DNA of 50,278 bases from Mesobacillus selenatarsenatis SF-1 (GCF_000813125.1 NZ_BASE01000016.1:1-50278), one strand, 5' to 3'; counted from the first letter of the stretch, positions 23,803 through 32,619 are shown. Notes: generated by a model not told the origin, from the sequence alone. Program-made: numbers and translations.

Positions 23803-25104
23803 TTATTCAGTTTTGCTTAACCCCATCATTGTTTCCAAATCTTCCTGTGCAGTTGTGATCAACTTCAGGTTGAAGGTTTCCTGAAGAACTTCCATCACTC
23901 CGTCAGAAATGAATTCTGGCGGCTTAGGTCCAATGCGGATATCCTGGATGCCAAGACTGAACAAACCAAGCAGGATCGCTACAGCCTTTTGCTCGAACCA
24001 AGAAAGAACGATACTTACAGGCAACTCATTCACATCACAATCAAACGCATCAGCTAATGCCTTAGCGATTTTTACAGTAGAGACAGAGTTATTGCACTGG
24101 CCAAGATCCAAATATCTAGGGATGTTTGTTCCAGGAACCACACCATAATCTACATCATTGAAACGGAACTTTCCGCATGAAGTTGTCAGGATAACAGCTT
24201 CTGGAGGAAGCGATGTTGCTAGCTCACGATAGTATTCTCCGCCCTTTCCTGGTGCGTCGCAGCCAGCAATGACGAAGAAGCGCTTGATTTTACCAGACTT
24301 TACCGCATCGATAACTTCAGGCGCAAGCCCGATCACTGTTTCGTGGTGGAAGCCTGTCACTAATGTTTCTTCAGATTCCATATTTGCTTCAGGAAGCTCC
24401 AAAGCTTTTTCAATAAGCATTGTGAAATCATCATTTTCTATTTTTCTTACATTCTCTAGGCCTGTAACTTCATAAGTGAACATACGGTCGGCATATGAAC
24501 CTTTGATTGGCATTACACAGTTTGTCGTAGCCAGGATTGCCCCTGGGAACTTTTCAAACAGGCGGCGCTGGTCGAACCAGGCTTTTCCAATGTTCCCCTT
24601 AAGGTGCGGGTACTTTTTCAATGCAGGATAACCATGGGCAGGAAGCATCTCGGAGTGAGTGTAGATGTTGATGCCTTTTCCTTCTGTTTGTTTAAGTAAT
24701 TCTTCAAGCGCGAACAGATTATGTCCTGTTACAACGATACATTTTCCTTCAATCTTATTTTGGCTGACTTTTACCGGCTGAGGGATACCAAGGCGGCTCG
24801 TATGCGCTTCATCCAGAAGCTCCATCACGCGAACCGCTGATTGTCCAACTTTCATTGCCATATCGATATGTTCTTGTACATTAAAGTTAGAGTTAGTTAA
24901 AGTCATATATAATGCTTCATGGGTTGTTGCGTCAACAAAAGAATCAGTGAATCCAAGCTGGTTGGCATGCGTTCTATATGCTGCGATCCCTTTCAAAGCA
25001 AAGATCATTGTGTCCTGTAGACTTGCGATTGTTTCATCTTTTCCGCATACACCAACAACTGTACATCCTCCTGTTGGCGTTTGTTCACACTGGTAACAAA
25101 ACAT
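23803..25104 (-). CDS. hcp: Hybrid cluster protein Hcp
   Basis: The 433-residue enzyme has the N-terminal cluster pattern C3-x2-C6-x7-C14-x5-C20 and the later hybrid-cluster ligands in ATTNCVMPI, FVIAGCDAPG, TTSCGKFRFN and LGQCNN. At 433 residues it is the short (class III) form lacking an internal helical domain. Hcp acts as a high-affinity NO reductase and/or hydroxylamine reductase and in S-nitrosylation, depending on the organism. A perfect Crp/Fnr box is upstream. RBS GGGGA lies before the ATG. Confidence 0.95.
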   Translation of the reverse strand: MFCYQCEQTPTGGCTVVGVCGKDETIASLQDTMIFALKGIAAYRTHANQLGFTDSFVDATTHEALYMTLTNSNFNVQEHIDMAMKVGQSAVRVMELLDEAHTSRLGIPQPVKVSQNKIEGKCIVVTGHNLFALEELLKQTEGKGINIYTHSEMLPAHGYPALKKYPHLKGNIGKAWFDQRRLFEKFPGAILATTNCVMPIKGSYADRMFTYEVTGLENVRKIENDDFTMLIEKALELPEANMESEETLVTGFHHETVIGLAPEVIDAVKSGKIKRFFVIAGCDAPGKGGEYYRELATSLPPEAVILTTSCGKFRFNDVDYGVVPGTNIPRYLDLGQCNNSVSTVKIAKALADAFDCDVNELPVSIVLSWFEQKAVAILLGLFSLGIQDIRIGPKPPEFISDGVMEVLQETFNLKLITTAQEDLETMMGLSKTE

Positions 25105-25140
25105 ATGTGTATTCCCCTCTTCTGCGTTATTTACTGTAAC

Positions 25141-25183
25141 AGCATACCGAGGATAAAATTCTGGTTATGTGACCTAAATCACA
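25141..25183 (-). promoter_or_regulatory. Crp/Fnr-type promoter of hcp
   Basis: TGTGACCTAAATCACA (25168-25183) is a perfect TGTGA-N6-TCACA dyad. The -10 TATGCT on the minus strand (25141-25146) lies 21 nt away, and the predicted start is about 25134. Confidence 0.8.
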
Positions 25184-25328
25184 CTAAAGGCATTTTTCAC
25201 AAAGTGTTCAAAAATGTTAGGCGAAGTGATGACTTCTCTCTAAGGTAAAATTTACACATTCTTGAACAGGGACATTCATCCCGCCATAAGCTATTATAAG
25301 AAATTTCTGCAGAGGAGGATGTACATCG

Positions 25329-25802
25329 ATGGCAACCAACCATCCTGACCGCCCAAAAAGGCATGAAGCCCTTGAACAATGGTTTAAATCCATGAACCAG
25401 CTGATGCAGGAAAAGCCAGTAAAAGGCATACTGCAAAGCATTGATGATTTTTTCAGACAGCCCTTTCCACATTCACACTTCAATGTTGAGGTGCATGAAA
25501 CAGAAAAGGAATATATTGTGACAGCAGAATTGCCAGGAATTAAAAGAGACCAGATTTCAATTAATATTATCAATAACTCCCTGACAATACTGGTCGATCA
25601 AACTGACGTCACTTCGGAAATCAATGACATCGCCAAAACGGAGAGGCACATGGCTTCGACGCGGCGATTAAGCAGGACGATCCCCTTTTCAGTCCCTGTC
25701 AACGAGAGAAAGACCCGTGCTTCCTATCGCGACGGACTGCTTGAAATCAAAATCGCAAAAAAGCAAGGCAAAAAGATTGATATTTTAAGTGATCAAGAGT
25801 GA
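25329..25802 (+). CDS. Small heat-shock protein (Hsp20/alpha-crystallin)
   Basis: The 157-residue protein has a variable N-terminal region (1-50) and an alpha-crystallin domain (about 52-145) with VEVHETEKEYIVTAELPGI at its start and the conserved G-L-E (DGLLEIKI) near its end. It is an ATP-independent holdase. GAGGAGG precedes the ATG. It is monocistronic, divergent from hcp; no CIRCE or sigma-B site was evident upstream. Confidence 0.9.
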   Translation: MATNHPDRPKRHEALEQWFKSMNQLMQEKPVKGILQSIDDFFRQPFPHSHFNVEVHETEKEYIVTAELPGIKRDQISINIINNSLTILVDQTDVTSEINDIAKTERHMASTRRLSRTIPFSVPVNERKTRASYRDGLLEIKIAKKQGKKIDILSDQE

Positions 25803-25833
25803 TTTTCCGAATTCATGAAAACGAACAAAATAA

Positions 25834-25868
25834 ACAAGCAGGCTGCCTAATGCCTGCTTGTTTTGTTT
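25834..25868. terminator. Bidirectional terminator
   Basis: CAAGCAGGC/GCCTGCTTG stem (25835-25860) is followed by TTTTGTTT on the plus strand and an A-rich tract on the left. It serves hsp20 and the convergent yppG. Confidence 0.8.
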
Positions 25869-25889
25869 ATCCTTTTGGACCCTATTTAA

Positions 25890-26468
25890 TTAGACCTTAA
25901 ACATTCCGCCGAGACCTTTGACGAGCGAAGATACCTGGGTCACGGCATTCATCATCTGTCCTGCAGTATCTACCATTTTATTGACATCCAAATTGCCATC
26001 CTGGCTTTTGAAAGAGTTCATTATGGACTGCAGGCCAGAAGGCTGCTTAGGCATGAACGCATATTGTGGATATGGGTTGAAGTTCTGATAATCCGCTTGT
26101 GGGTTATAGTACCCGTAGATTGGGTCTCCCTCAGGTTCAAGCGGGTTTTGGAAAAGCATCTTAGAATAGTCATTCTTGCTTCCAGCCATCGGGTTTGGCT
26201 GATTCCAATAAGGATTTCCTTGTTGCATATTTGGATTCATAGGGTTGCCCTGTTGCAGATATGGATTCACCGGGTTCTCCTGCTGCATATATTGGTGTTG
26301 CCAATTTCCTGGCATCGCATTCCAATATGGATTGTTATACTGTTGAGGGAGCGGTTGCTGCCGGTTCAAACCTTGGTTATTCCCATATAAAAAATTCGGA
26401 TCGTGATTATATTGATATTCCCACCATTGTGGATGATTGGTATTGGTCTTATTCCTGCGGCCAAACAT
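25890..26468 (-). CDS. yppG: YppG-like protein
   Basis: The 192-residue protein is rich in N, Q, P and Y (for example YWNAMPGNWQHQYMQQ) with imperfect repeats NPxxQQGNPMNPNMQQGNPYWN (about 70-95). The conserved C-terminal YppG block (LQSIMNSFKSQDGNLDVNKMVDTAGQMMNAV) is present. Composition suggests a spore-coat-type structural protein; the function is not established. The start at 26468 follows GGAGGAGG by 9 nt. Its position near yppF and yppE matches B. subtilis. Confidence 0.85.
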   Translation of the reverse strand: MFGRRNKTNTNHPQWWEYQYNHDPNFLYGNNQGLNRQQPLPQQYNNPYWNAMPGNWQHQYMQQENPVNPYLQQGNPMNPNMQQGNPYWNQPNPMAGSKNDYSKMLFQNPLEPEGDPIYGYYNPQADYQNFNPYPQYAFMPKQPSGLQSIMNSFKSQDGNLDVNKMVDTAGQMMNAVTQVSSLVKGLGGMFKV

Positions 26469-26659
26469 GGCGAACATCCTCCTCCAAGTTTTCATTACGA
26501 TATTATATGTTATTGCCGCCCAGTTGGTGATAAGGCTGGAAGGTACTTCCGTTTTTGTCTAACGATGAAATATGTTGTCGGAAGTTTCAATTTTTGAAAA
26601 ATAGATGACCATTCCAATTTCATGATACGATTATTTCAAATGATGGAGGAGGATGAAAA

Positions 26660-26857
26660 ATGAACGTTCACGAACTAAAAAATCTATTTGCTGAGACAAA
26701 AGAATACACTCCGGAACATGTAAATGAATTGCTCGATTTTACTAAAAAATCGTACATTCAGAATGAAATTACCATTTTAGAATACCGGAACCTGGTTCGT
26801 GAGCTGGAATTGCAAGGAGCTTTCATTCCCGAGGATCAGAAAGAAATATCCATATAA
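26660..26857 (+). CDS. yppF: YppF family protein
   Basis: The 65-residue soluble, mostly helical protein is MNVHELKNLFAETKEYTPEHVNELLDF-like, matching the YppF family; the function is unknown. GGAGGAGG precedes the ATG. It is divergent from yppG and convergent with yppE; this orientation agrees with the small ypp cluster of B. subtilis. Confidence 0.82.
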   Translation: MNVHELKNLFAETKEYTPEHVNELLDFTKKSYIQNEITILEYRNLVRELELQGAFIPEDQKEISI

Positions 26858-26863
26858 AAAGAT

Positions 26864-26891
26864 TGAAGCACCAGTTCTCTGGTGCTTCTTT
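26864..26891. terminator. Bidirectional terminator between yppF and yppE
   Basis: AAGCACCAG/CTGGTGCTT stem (26866-26887) with a 4-nt loop, flanked by pyrimidine-rich sequence on the plus strand and an AAAAA run on the left (T run for yppE). Confidence 0.75.
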
Positions 26892-26895
26892 ACTT

Positions 26896-27261
26896 TCACT
26901 TCCTTGTTTTCTCGACGGCAATGATCATGCTGTTCAATATGAATTCAACTGACTGAATTTGATCAAGGAATCTTTTTTTGCTTGTTTCAGGAAAAAAAGC
27001 CTGGACAGAGATGACTTCCAAATAGTCCGCCGCTGTTTCAATTTGATTAGCATGAAGATTCTTTGGTCTATTTTCCCTAATCCATTGGCCTGCTGATTCT
27101 CTCCACGCATCTGATGCCAATTTCACCTCATCAGCGAATGGCTTAACTTCTGAATGAAAGTCACCCCTTACTCCCTCTTCCTTTGAAAGTTGAAATCGTT
27201 TATGAGCCGTTTCCACATCAACCAGCAGTTTTTTGGATAATGTAAGAATGTTATTTTCCAT
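26896..27261 (-). CDS. yppE: YppE-like DUF1798 protein
   Basis: From ATG 27261 the product has 121 residues, all helical (DUF1798 helical bundle), with RESAGQWIRENRPKNLHANQIETAADYLEVIS and SKKRFLDQIQSVEFIL as family-like segments. The frame continues upstream to 27339, but the added 26 residues are lysine-rich and absent from relatives; the true start is uncertain because no strong RBS is seen for either. Function unknown. Confidence 0.75.
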   Translation of the reverse strand: MENNILTLSKKLLVDVETAHKRFQLSKEEGVRGDFHSEVKPFADEVKLASDAWRESAGQWIRENRPKNLHANQIETAADYLEVISVQAFFPETSKKRFLDQIQSVEFILNSMIIAVEKTRK

Positions 27262-27336
27262 TTCCACTTTAATCACACTTTCTTTAAATCTATTTATTTT
27301 TTGTTCATGGTTATTATCTTTCTTTATGACCTTATA

Positions 27337-27370
27337 CAAAAAAGTAGCCTTCTGTTAAGAAAGCTACTTT
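27337..27370 (-). terminator. Terminator of the gene at 27396
   Basis: AAAGTAGC/GCTACTTT stem (27341-27370) with a 14-nt loop is followed on the minus strand by TTTT and TTG. Confidence 0.65.
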
Positions 27371-27395
27371 AAAGATGAATCCATTCTAATATAAA

Positions 27396-27650
27396 TTAAA
27401 AACTCAATTCAAGTTTTAGAGAGGATTGCTCAGATTTTGCATGTAATTCAGATTTTATCAACTTAGGCAGCTTGCCTTCCATTCTATCTAAAAAAATGCC
27501 TGTTTCTCTTAACTGTGATGAATGTGTCAGGCACATCGTTTCCCGGACTTCCATTAAAGATTCATGCAGGTTGATATCCGTCTCTTCAAGGCTATGGGCC
27601 ATATCAGTCAACATCCCTAAAATCTCTTCTTTTTCAATTCCTGGTCTCAT
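27396..27650 (-). CDS. Small hypothetical protein (yppD position)
   Basis: The 84-residue soluble helical protein has the segment MLTDMAHSLEETDINLHESLMEVRETMCLTH. It lies between yppE and sspM, the place of yppD in B. subtilis, so it is probably the yppD equivalent; I base that on synteny, not on a recognised domain. GGGAGAG lies about 8 nt before the ATG at 27650. Confidence 0.65.
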   Translation of the reverse strand: MRPGIEKEEILGMLTDMAHSLEETDINLHESLMEVRETMCLTHSSQLRETGIFLDRMEGKLPKLIKSELHAKSEQSSLKLELSF

Positions 27651-27860
27651 CGGTCAATCTCTCCCAACTATAGTTATTTTAAGGTCTGTCAGTATGCACC
27701 CTGCTGAACGACAACGAATCCTCTATAAGGAAATATAGGAACTTAACTTGTAAATTCTACTTCTTGCTGAAACCTCCTTCACCGTTGACAAAACTAGAAG
27801 GAATTCGCCAAACAAAGTGCTTTTCAGCATCAATCTTTACAGCCTTCGACATTCAATTGC

Positions 27861-27890
27861 CGAATGAAAAAAACGCAAATGAACAAACTA
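27861..27890 (+). promoter_or_regulatory. Candidate sigma-G promoter of sspM
   Basis: CGAATG (27861-27866), 17 nt, then CAAACTA (27884-27890) approximates the forespore sigma-G pattern TGAATA-N17-CATACTA. It is 18 nt upstream of the sspM start. The rest of 27651-27860 shows no gene. Confidence 0.5.
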
Positions 27891-27908
27891 ATCTCGGGAG
27901 GTGTTCAC

Positions 27909-28016
27909 ATGAATAAAAAACAACAGAAAACCGCGCAGCAGCCTAATAAAACCGCTGAGAAGAAAACAGGGTATGGCGACAAAAAGCTGGAGGGACCAAA
28001 CCGTCCAGCAGAGTGA
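27909..28016 (+). CDS. sspM: Small acid-soluble spore protein M
   Basis: The 35-residue basic peptide MNKKQQKTAQQPNKTAEKKT... ends in DKKLEGPNRPAE, matching the B. subtilis SspM C-terminus (DKKLGGPNRPST). Strong RBS GGGAGGTG and a sigma-G-like promoter fit forespore expression. Its place between the yppD position and yppC matches B. subtilis. The minor SASP role is unknown in detail. Confidence 0.82.
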   Translation: MNKKQQKTAQQPNKTAEKKTGYGDKKLEGPNRPAE

Positions 28017-28021
28017 GCCGT

Positions 28022-28088
28022 AAAGCGGAAGAGCCTCGATCAGCCGCAGCTAGACAAGCGACTCGAGGGGCTTGGTGCAGGAGCTGGT
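28022..28088. repeat. Short copy of a structured dispersed repeat
   Basis: The ends match the longer element at 32437-32552: AAAGCGGAAGAGCCT...ATCAGCC at the left and AAGCGACTCGAGGGGCT...GGAGCTGG at the right. The central hairpin portion is missing here. It lies between sspM and the shared terminator. Confidence 0.75.
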
Positions 28089-28095
28089 TTAAACA

Positions 28096-28122
28096 AAAAG
28101 CAAGGAGATCCCTTGCTTTTTT
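28096..28122. terminator. Bidirectional terminator of sspM and yppC
   Basis: AAAAGCAAGG/CCTTGCTTTT stem with a 5-nt loop is followed by TTG on the plus strand; the left side gives TTTTTGTTT on the minus strand. Confidence 0.8.
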
Positions 28123-28129
28123 GTTTGGA

Positions 28130-29122
28130 TCAATTTGAAGTGAATAATTCCTTCACCGATATCATCGCATGTAATTGTTTTTGCTTATTTTTGTACCATT
28201 CCGTCAAGTGAACAGGATGCTTATGGTTGAGTTCCTGGCTAAACCACTTTTTGTGAAATTTCCTCTCCTTATACCAGTCACCTTGTAGATGGAAATGATG
28301 CTGAATGATTGGATAGGTACAGCGAAGGAATGGCGTATCTCTTTTTTTATCGAAAGGAAAGTACTGTTCATAATCATGTCTTGAAGCAGTATGTTCTGTT
28401 TGGACCGCGAATTCCAGAAATAACGGATAATACCTGTGGTCAAATAATATTGACGCAAGTCGCTTTCCAAGGTTTATTCTTTTACTGACAGATTTAAATC
28501 CATTCACACTCGCCCCGTAGAGTTCTCCCTCACACGTTGGAAAAAGGACCGTACTAAAATGCAGATAATCTTCGAAGGAAAACATCAATGTGTTAAATAC
28601 TCTCTTTTTATATACCGGATGCCTTATAACAGGATTATGGATCACATTCTGTTCATTGATGATCAAAGCTGTCATTAGCCTTTTTTTATCTCCCCGCTCC
28701 CAAAATACCTGCCATTCTTTTTCCATAAATGTTGATACATCAAGGAATTTCAGCAAGTGAAACATTGGTGTGCTTTTTTTCGTCGAATAAGAGTATAAAA
28801 GGAGCTGCGAAAAGGCATCGCGGAATATCAGCCAATTGGCTCTTTCATATGTGAGGAACAACCGCTGGCGTATTGGGGGATCGAGCATCTTGGGGAACCA
28901 ATCTCCCTCAAGGTCGCACATATTATAGCCGCCATTCCTTGAAACCATGCTGGCCAGGAACGCCCAAATCATTTCGGGATATTCCAGATAAAAATTAAGA
29001 TACGCTCTAGTTCTTGAGATGTTGTCCAAATTCAGGTCGTCAGTTTCCAGCCTTATTTTTTGTATGATCTCGGCTTCATGGTCAGACAGCAGATGAAATT
29101 GAGGATTTTGGGTTATTGACAC
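28130..29122 (-). CDS. yppC: YppC-like DUF2515 protein
   Basis: The 330-residue soluble protein is rich in aromatic and basic residues, with conserved blocks SRTRAYLNFYLEYPEMIWAFLA, VSRNGGYNMCDLEG and ERANWLIFRDAFSQLL typical of DUF2515. The function is unknown. It is convergent with sspM and divergent from recU, as in B. subtilis. The start at 29122 is preceded by AGGTGTGTC-like sequence, with AAAGG 8-12 nt upstream. Confidence 0.87.
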   Translation of the reverse strand: MSITQNPQFHLLSDHEAEIIQKIRLETDDLNLDNISRTRAYLNFYLEYPEMIWAFLASMVSRNGGYNMCDLEGDWFPKMLDPPIRQRLFLTYERANWLIFRDAFSQLLLYSYSTKKSTPMFHLLKFLDVSTFMEKEWQVFWERGDKKRLMTALIINEQNVIHNPVIRHPVYKKRVFNTLMFSFEDYLHFSTVLFPTCEGELYGASVNGFKSVSKRINLGKRLASILFDHRYYPLFLEFAVQTEHTASRHDYEQYFPFDKKRDTPFLRCTYPIIQHHFHLQGDWYKERKFHKKWFSQELNHKHPVHLTEWYKNKQKQLHAMISVKELFTSN

Positions 29123-29239
29123 ACCTTTTCTCTTCCTTTTCTATAGGTTCTTTATAGGGTGAATTGAAATGAGGCTTTTTATTCAACCAAAAACCGTTGA
29201 TATTTGGTATGATATAGAGTAGTCTGCGAGGTGGTCAGC

Positions 29240-29857
29240 TTGATATTCAATTATCCAAATGGGAAGAAATATACGCCAAATACAAATAAAGAGCCAGCAA
29301 AAAAAGCCAGGGTGCAAAAAAATGCAGCTTATAGTAATAGAGGAATGACATTGGAGGAGGACTTGAATGATACAAACTCCTACTATGTTGACCGGGGAAT
29401 AGCAGTCATCCATAAAAAACCGACACCCGTTCAAATCGTTAATGTGGATTATCCCCGCAGGAGTGCAGCTGTTATAAAAGAGGCATACTTTAAGCAAGCT
29501 TCTACTACAGACTATAATGGAGTTTACAAGGGAAGGTACATTGATTTTGAAGCTAAAGAGACTAAATTTTCAACTTCGTTCCCGTTGAAAAACTTCCATG
29601 AACATCAGATTATCCATATGAAAGCTGTGCTTGTGCAAGGAGGAATATGTTTCGTCATCCTCCGGTTCTCCTCGGAAGAAGAGATATACTTGCTGGAAGC
29701 GAGCCATTTGCTGACTTTCTGGGAAAGAATGAAAAATGGCGGCAGGAAGTCGATCACAAAGGAAGAAGTCATTGAATTCGGCCAACAGATACCCCTTGGC
29801 CTCCACCCAAGGATTGACTATATAAAAGTTATCGATTATCTTTATAAACTTAGTTAG
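29240..29857 (+). CDS. recU: Holliday junction resolvase RecU
   Basis: The 205-residue protein begins [11 protein letters not shown], as RecU proteins do. The start is a TTG at 29240 with GAGGTGG before it; a GTG at 29231 overlaps that RBS. Catalytic residues are in [14 protein letters not shown], with the stalk (about 55-85, [20 protein letters not shown]) upstream. It cleaves four-way junctions in recombination and chromosome segregation. ponA follows 32 nt downstream, the conserved recU-ponA operon. Confidence 0.96.
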   Translation: MIFNYPNGKKYTPNTNKEPAKKARVQKNAAYSNRGMTLEEDLNDTNSYYVDRGIAVIHKKPTPVQIVNVDYPRRSAAVIKEAYFKQASTTDYNGVYKGRYIDFEAKETKFSTSFPLKNFHEHQIIHMKAVLVQGGICFVILRFSSEEEIYLLEASHLLTFWERMKNGGRKSITKEEVIEFGQQIPLGLHPRIDYIKVIDYLYKLS

Positions 29858-29889
29858 TTTTTTTATTGCGAGAAAGGAATGAACTATAA

Positions 29890-32376
29890 ATGGCACAAAA
29901 ACCTCAAACTAGAGAGGAGCGCCGAAGACAACAGGCAGCCAAGACTAAGAAAACAAAAGGCAAGAAAGCGAATAAAGGAATGTTCAAGAAAATTTTCCTT
30001 ACGCTGATTGCCCTTGGCATCATCGGCATGTTGACCGGAATCGCTACCTTCGCATTCATGATACAGGATACACCAAAACTTGATGAGTCCTTGCTCAAAG
30101 ACCCTATATCTTCTAAGATCTATGATAAAGATAAAAAGCTCGTAACAGAAGTAGGCTCGCAGAACCGGGATTATGTAGCATATGAGGATATACCAAAACT
30201 AGTGGAAAATGCCTTTTTAGCTACAGAGGATGTAAGATTCTATAAACATAATGGTATAGACGTCATCCGTCTTGGAGGAGCCGTTATAGCAAATATAACT
30301 GACGGCTTTGGATCCGAAGGTGCCTCCACCATTACGCAGCAAGTTGTCAAAAACTACTTCCTTGGCTTTGAAAAAACGATCTCAAGGAAAGCACAAGAAG
30401 CATGGCTGGCTTACCAGCTTGAACAAAAGTATACAAAGCAGCAAATCTTTGAAATGTATGTAAATAAAATTTATATGTCAGAAAATATGCACGGTGTCCT
30501 GACTGCATCAAAAACCTATTTTGGAAAAGATGATTTAAGTGAGCTTGAGCTTCATGAAGCCGCCCTGCTTGCAGGTATGCCTCAGAGCCCTAATAATTAC
30601 AATCCTTTTACGAACCCTGAAAAAGCGGAGAAGCGAAGGAACACTGTATTATATCTGATGCATCAGCATGGCATCATTTCACAGGAAGAAAAAGAAAATG
30701 CACAAAAGATTCCTGTTGAATCCAGCCTTGTTAAGGAAGAAAACAGAAAGAATAAGAACGAAGAACCATTCGATGCCTTTGTTGACATGGTAATCGAGGA
30801 AGTTACAGAAAAAACCGATTTTGATATTTTTTCCGATGGACTTGAAATTTATACAACATTAGATCAAAATGCACAGAAACATGTGGAGAATATCCTGAAT
30901 ACAGATGCAGCTGTTCAATTCCCTAATGATGAAATGCAGGCAGGCATCACACTGCTTGATACGAAAACCGGGGAAATACGGGCGATTGGCGGCGGCCGGA
31001 ACCAGCAAGTCAAGCGAGGCTTGAACTACGCAATTGATGTAACGAGACAGCCTGGGTCTACGATTAAGCCCATCCTTGACTATGGTCCTGCAATCGAGCA
31101 TTTGCGCTGGGGCACCTACCATATGCTTGAAGATAAGCCTATGACCTATTCAAACGGGGATCCTATCGGAAACTGGAACGATAAGTATAACGGTATAATG
31201 ACTATGAGAACTGCCCTGGCAAAATCGATCAACATCCCTGCCCTTCAGGCCTTCCAGGCTGTAGGTAATGATAAAGCGAGGGAATTCGGGATGAAGCTGG
31301 GATTAACACTAGACGATCCTTTTTATGAATCAGCTGCAATCGGTGCTAAAGAAATTGCGCCAATTGAAATGGCCGGAGCATATGCAGCATTTGGTAACAA
31401 CGGTTTCTTTACAGAGCCGTACTCAGTCAAAAAGGTTGTACTACGGGACAAGACAGAAATTGATCTGACACCTGAGACAGAAGTGGTCATGAAAGATTAT
31501 ACCGCCTTCATGATTTCCGATATGCTGAAGACGGCGATCAAGCAAGGTACAGGAGCAACTTACGCAAACATTCCAAACCTTCACGTTGCCGGAAAAACAG
31601 GAACAACGAACTACACGGCGGAAGATATCAAAAAATGGGGAATTAAAAATGGTGGTGTCCCTGATTCCTGGTTTGTAGGCTATACAACAAGATATACAGC
31701 ATCCGTCTGGACTGGTTATAGCGACAGAAAGACGGCACTGTACGGTAATGAACAAAAAATATCACAGACTCTGTTCAAGAATCTGATGACCTATGTATCT
31801 AAAGACGTAGATACACCTGACTTTACTGTTCCAAAGAGTGTTGAAAGAGTTAAAATCGAAAAAGGTACCATGCCTGCAAAGCTTGCAAGTGAATATACTC
31901 CAAAGGATGAAATCCTTTACGAGTGGGCTGTAAAGGGCAATGTTCCTAAGGAAACTTCCAAGAAGTTTGAAAAGCTTGAAACTCCTTCAAAGCTTGAAGC
32001 AAAATACGATGAATCGAAAAATGAAATCATCCTGAGCTGGGAATTCAATCAGGAGAATAAAGAGGATATCCAATTCGAGGTTACCGCTTCCCTTGATGAA
32101 GGTCCTGAGCAAACACTGACCACTACCGCAGAGACAGGCTTGAAAATCGCCAATGCAGTTCCAGGCGGAATTTATTCTTTCAAAGTCACAGCTATACGTG
32201 GTGAACAGCGTTCTGATCCAGCCACCCTTAAAGTCGAAGTTCCAGAACCACTCCTGCCAGAACCAGAAGATGGCGAGAGTGAAAATGAAGAAGAAGAGAA
32301 TGAAGAAGGAAATGAAGATGGCCAAGGGAATGGGAATGGGAATGGGAACGGAAATGGAAATGGTGACGGCGACTGA
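29890..32376 (+). CDS. ponA: Class A penicillin-binding protein 1
   Basis: The 828-residue bifunctional peptidoglycan synthase has a cytoplasmic basic N-terminus, one membrane helix (about 34-57) and a GT51 glycosyltransferase with E113 in ATEDVRF. The transpeptidase has S390-x-x-K393 (GSTIK), S446-x-N448 and K569-T-G-T. A fibronectin-III-like domain (about 695-785) and an acidic then (GN)n tail follow. The DNA after the stop at 32374 stays in frame as further N/G/D codons to a second stop (32416-32418), so the tail seems cut by about 12 residues. Its localisation partner gpsB is in the window. Confidence 0.96.
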   Translation: MAQKPQTREERRRQQAAKTKKTKGKKANKGMFKKIFLTLIALGIIGMLTGIATFAFMIQDTPKLDESLLKDPISSKIYDKDKKLVTEVGSQNRDYVAYEDIPKLVENAFLATEDVRFYKHNGIDVIRLGGAVIANITDGFGSEGASTITQQVVKNYFLGFEKTISRKAQEAWLAYQLEQKYTKQQIFEMYVNKIYMSENMHGVLTASKTYFGKDDLSELELHEAALLAGMPQSPNNYNPFTNPEKAEKRRNTVLYLMHQHGIISQEEKENAQKIPVESSLVKEENRKNKNEEPFDAFVDMVIEEVTEKTDFDIFSDGLEIYTTLDQNAQKHVENILNTDAAVQFPNDEMQAGITLLDTKTGEIRAIGGGRNQQVKRGLNYAIDVTRQPGSTIKPILDYGPAIEHLRWGTYHMLEDKPMTYSNGDPIGNWNDKYNGIMTMRTALAKSINIPALQAFQAVGNDKAREFGMKLGLTLDDPFYESAAIGAKEIAPIEMAGAYAAFGNNGFFTEPYSVKKVVLRDKTEIDLTPETEVVMKDYTAFMISDMLKTAIKQGTGATYANIPNLHVAGKTGTTNYTAEDIKKWGIKNGGVPDSWFVGYTTRYTASVWTGYSDRKTALYGNEQKISQTLFKNLMTYVSKDVDTPDFTVPKSVERVKIEKGTMPAKLASEYTPKDEILYEWAVKGNVPKETSKKFEKLETPSKLEAKYDESKNEIILSWEFNQENKEDIQFEVTASLDEGPEQTLTTTAETGLKIANAVPGGIYSFKVTAIRGEQRSDPATLKVEVPEPLLPEPEDGESENEEEENEEGNEDGQGNGNGNGNGNGNGDGD

Positions 32377-32436
32377 AATAATAATGGGAACAACAATGGT
32401 GATGGGGATGACGACTAATCTCCCTTCCAGAAGCAA

Positions 32437-32552
32437 AAAGCGCAAGCGCCTTGACCAGCCCCGATAAGCGCTGGAGGGCCGACCGGTGAAGTCGTTCTTT
32501 GACTTCATTGGGCGGACCGAAGCGACTCGAGGGGCTAGGCGCTGGAGCTGGA
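32437..32552. repeat. Full copy of a structured dispersed repeat
   Basis: AAGCGCCTTG...AGCCCC at the left pairs with GGGGCTAGGCGCT at the right. The centre contains a perfect hairpin TGAAGTC/GACTTCA with loop GTTCTTT. The ends are shared with 28022-28088. I recall elements of this kind widely between genes in Bacillaceae; copy number here was not measured. It lies between ponA and its terminator. Confidence 0.8.
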
Positions 32553-32619
32553 TTAAGAAAATCATATATAGTTATCCACAACGAAATTGTTTTAAAATTT
32601 CCTAGACAACGATAAAAAA

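Noticed and set aside
25197-25328. CIRCE or sigma-B control of hsp20
   Set aside because: No TTAGCACTC-N9-GAGTGCTAA dyad and no GTTTAA/GGGTAT pair at a proper distance was found.
32153-32581. Several long frames on both strands over the ponA tail and the repeat
   Set aside because: They arise from the GGNAAT-type simple repeat and the GC-rich element; composition is low-complexity, with no start signals.
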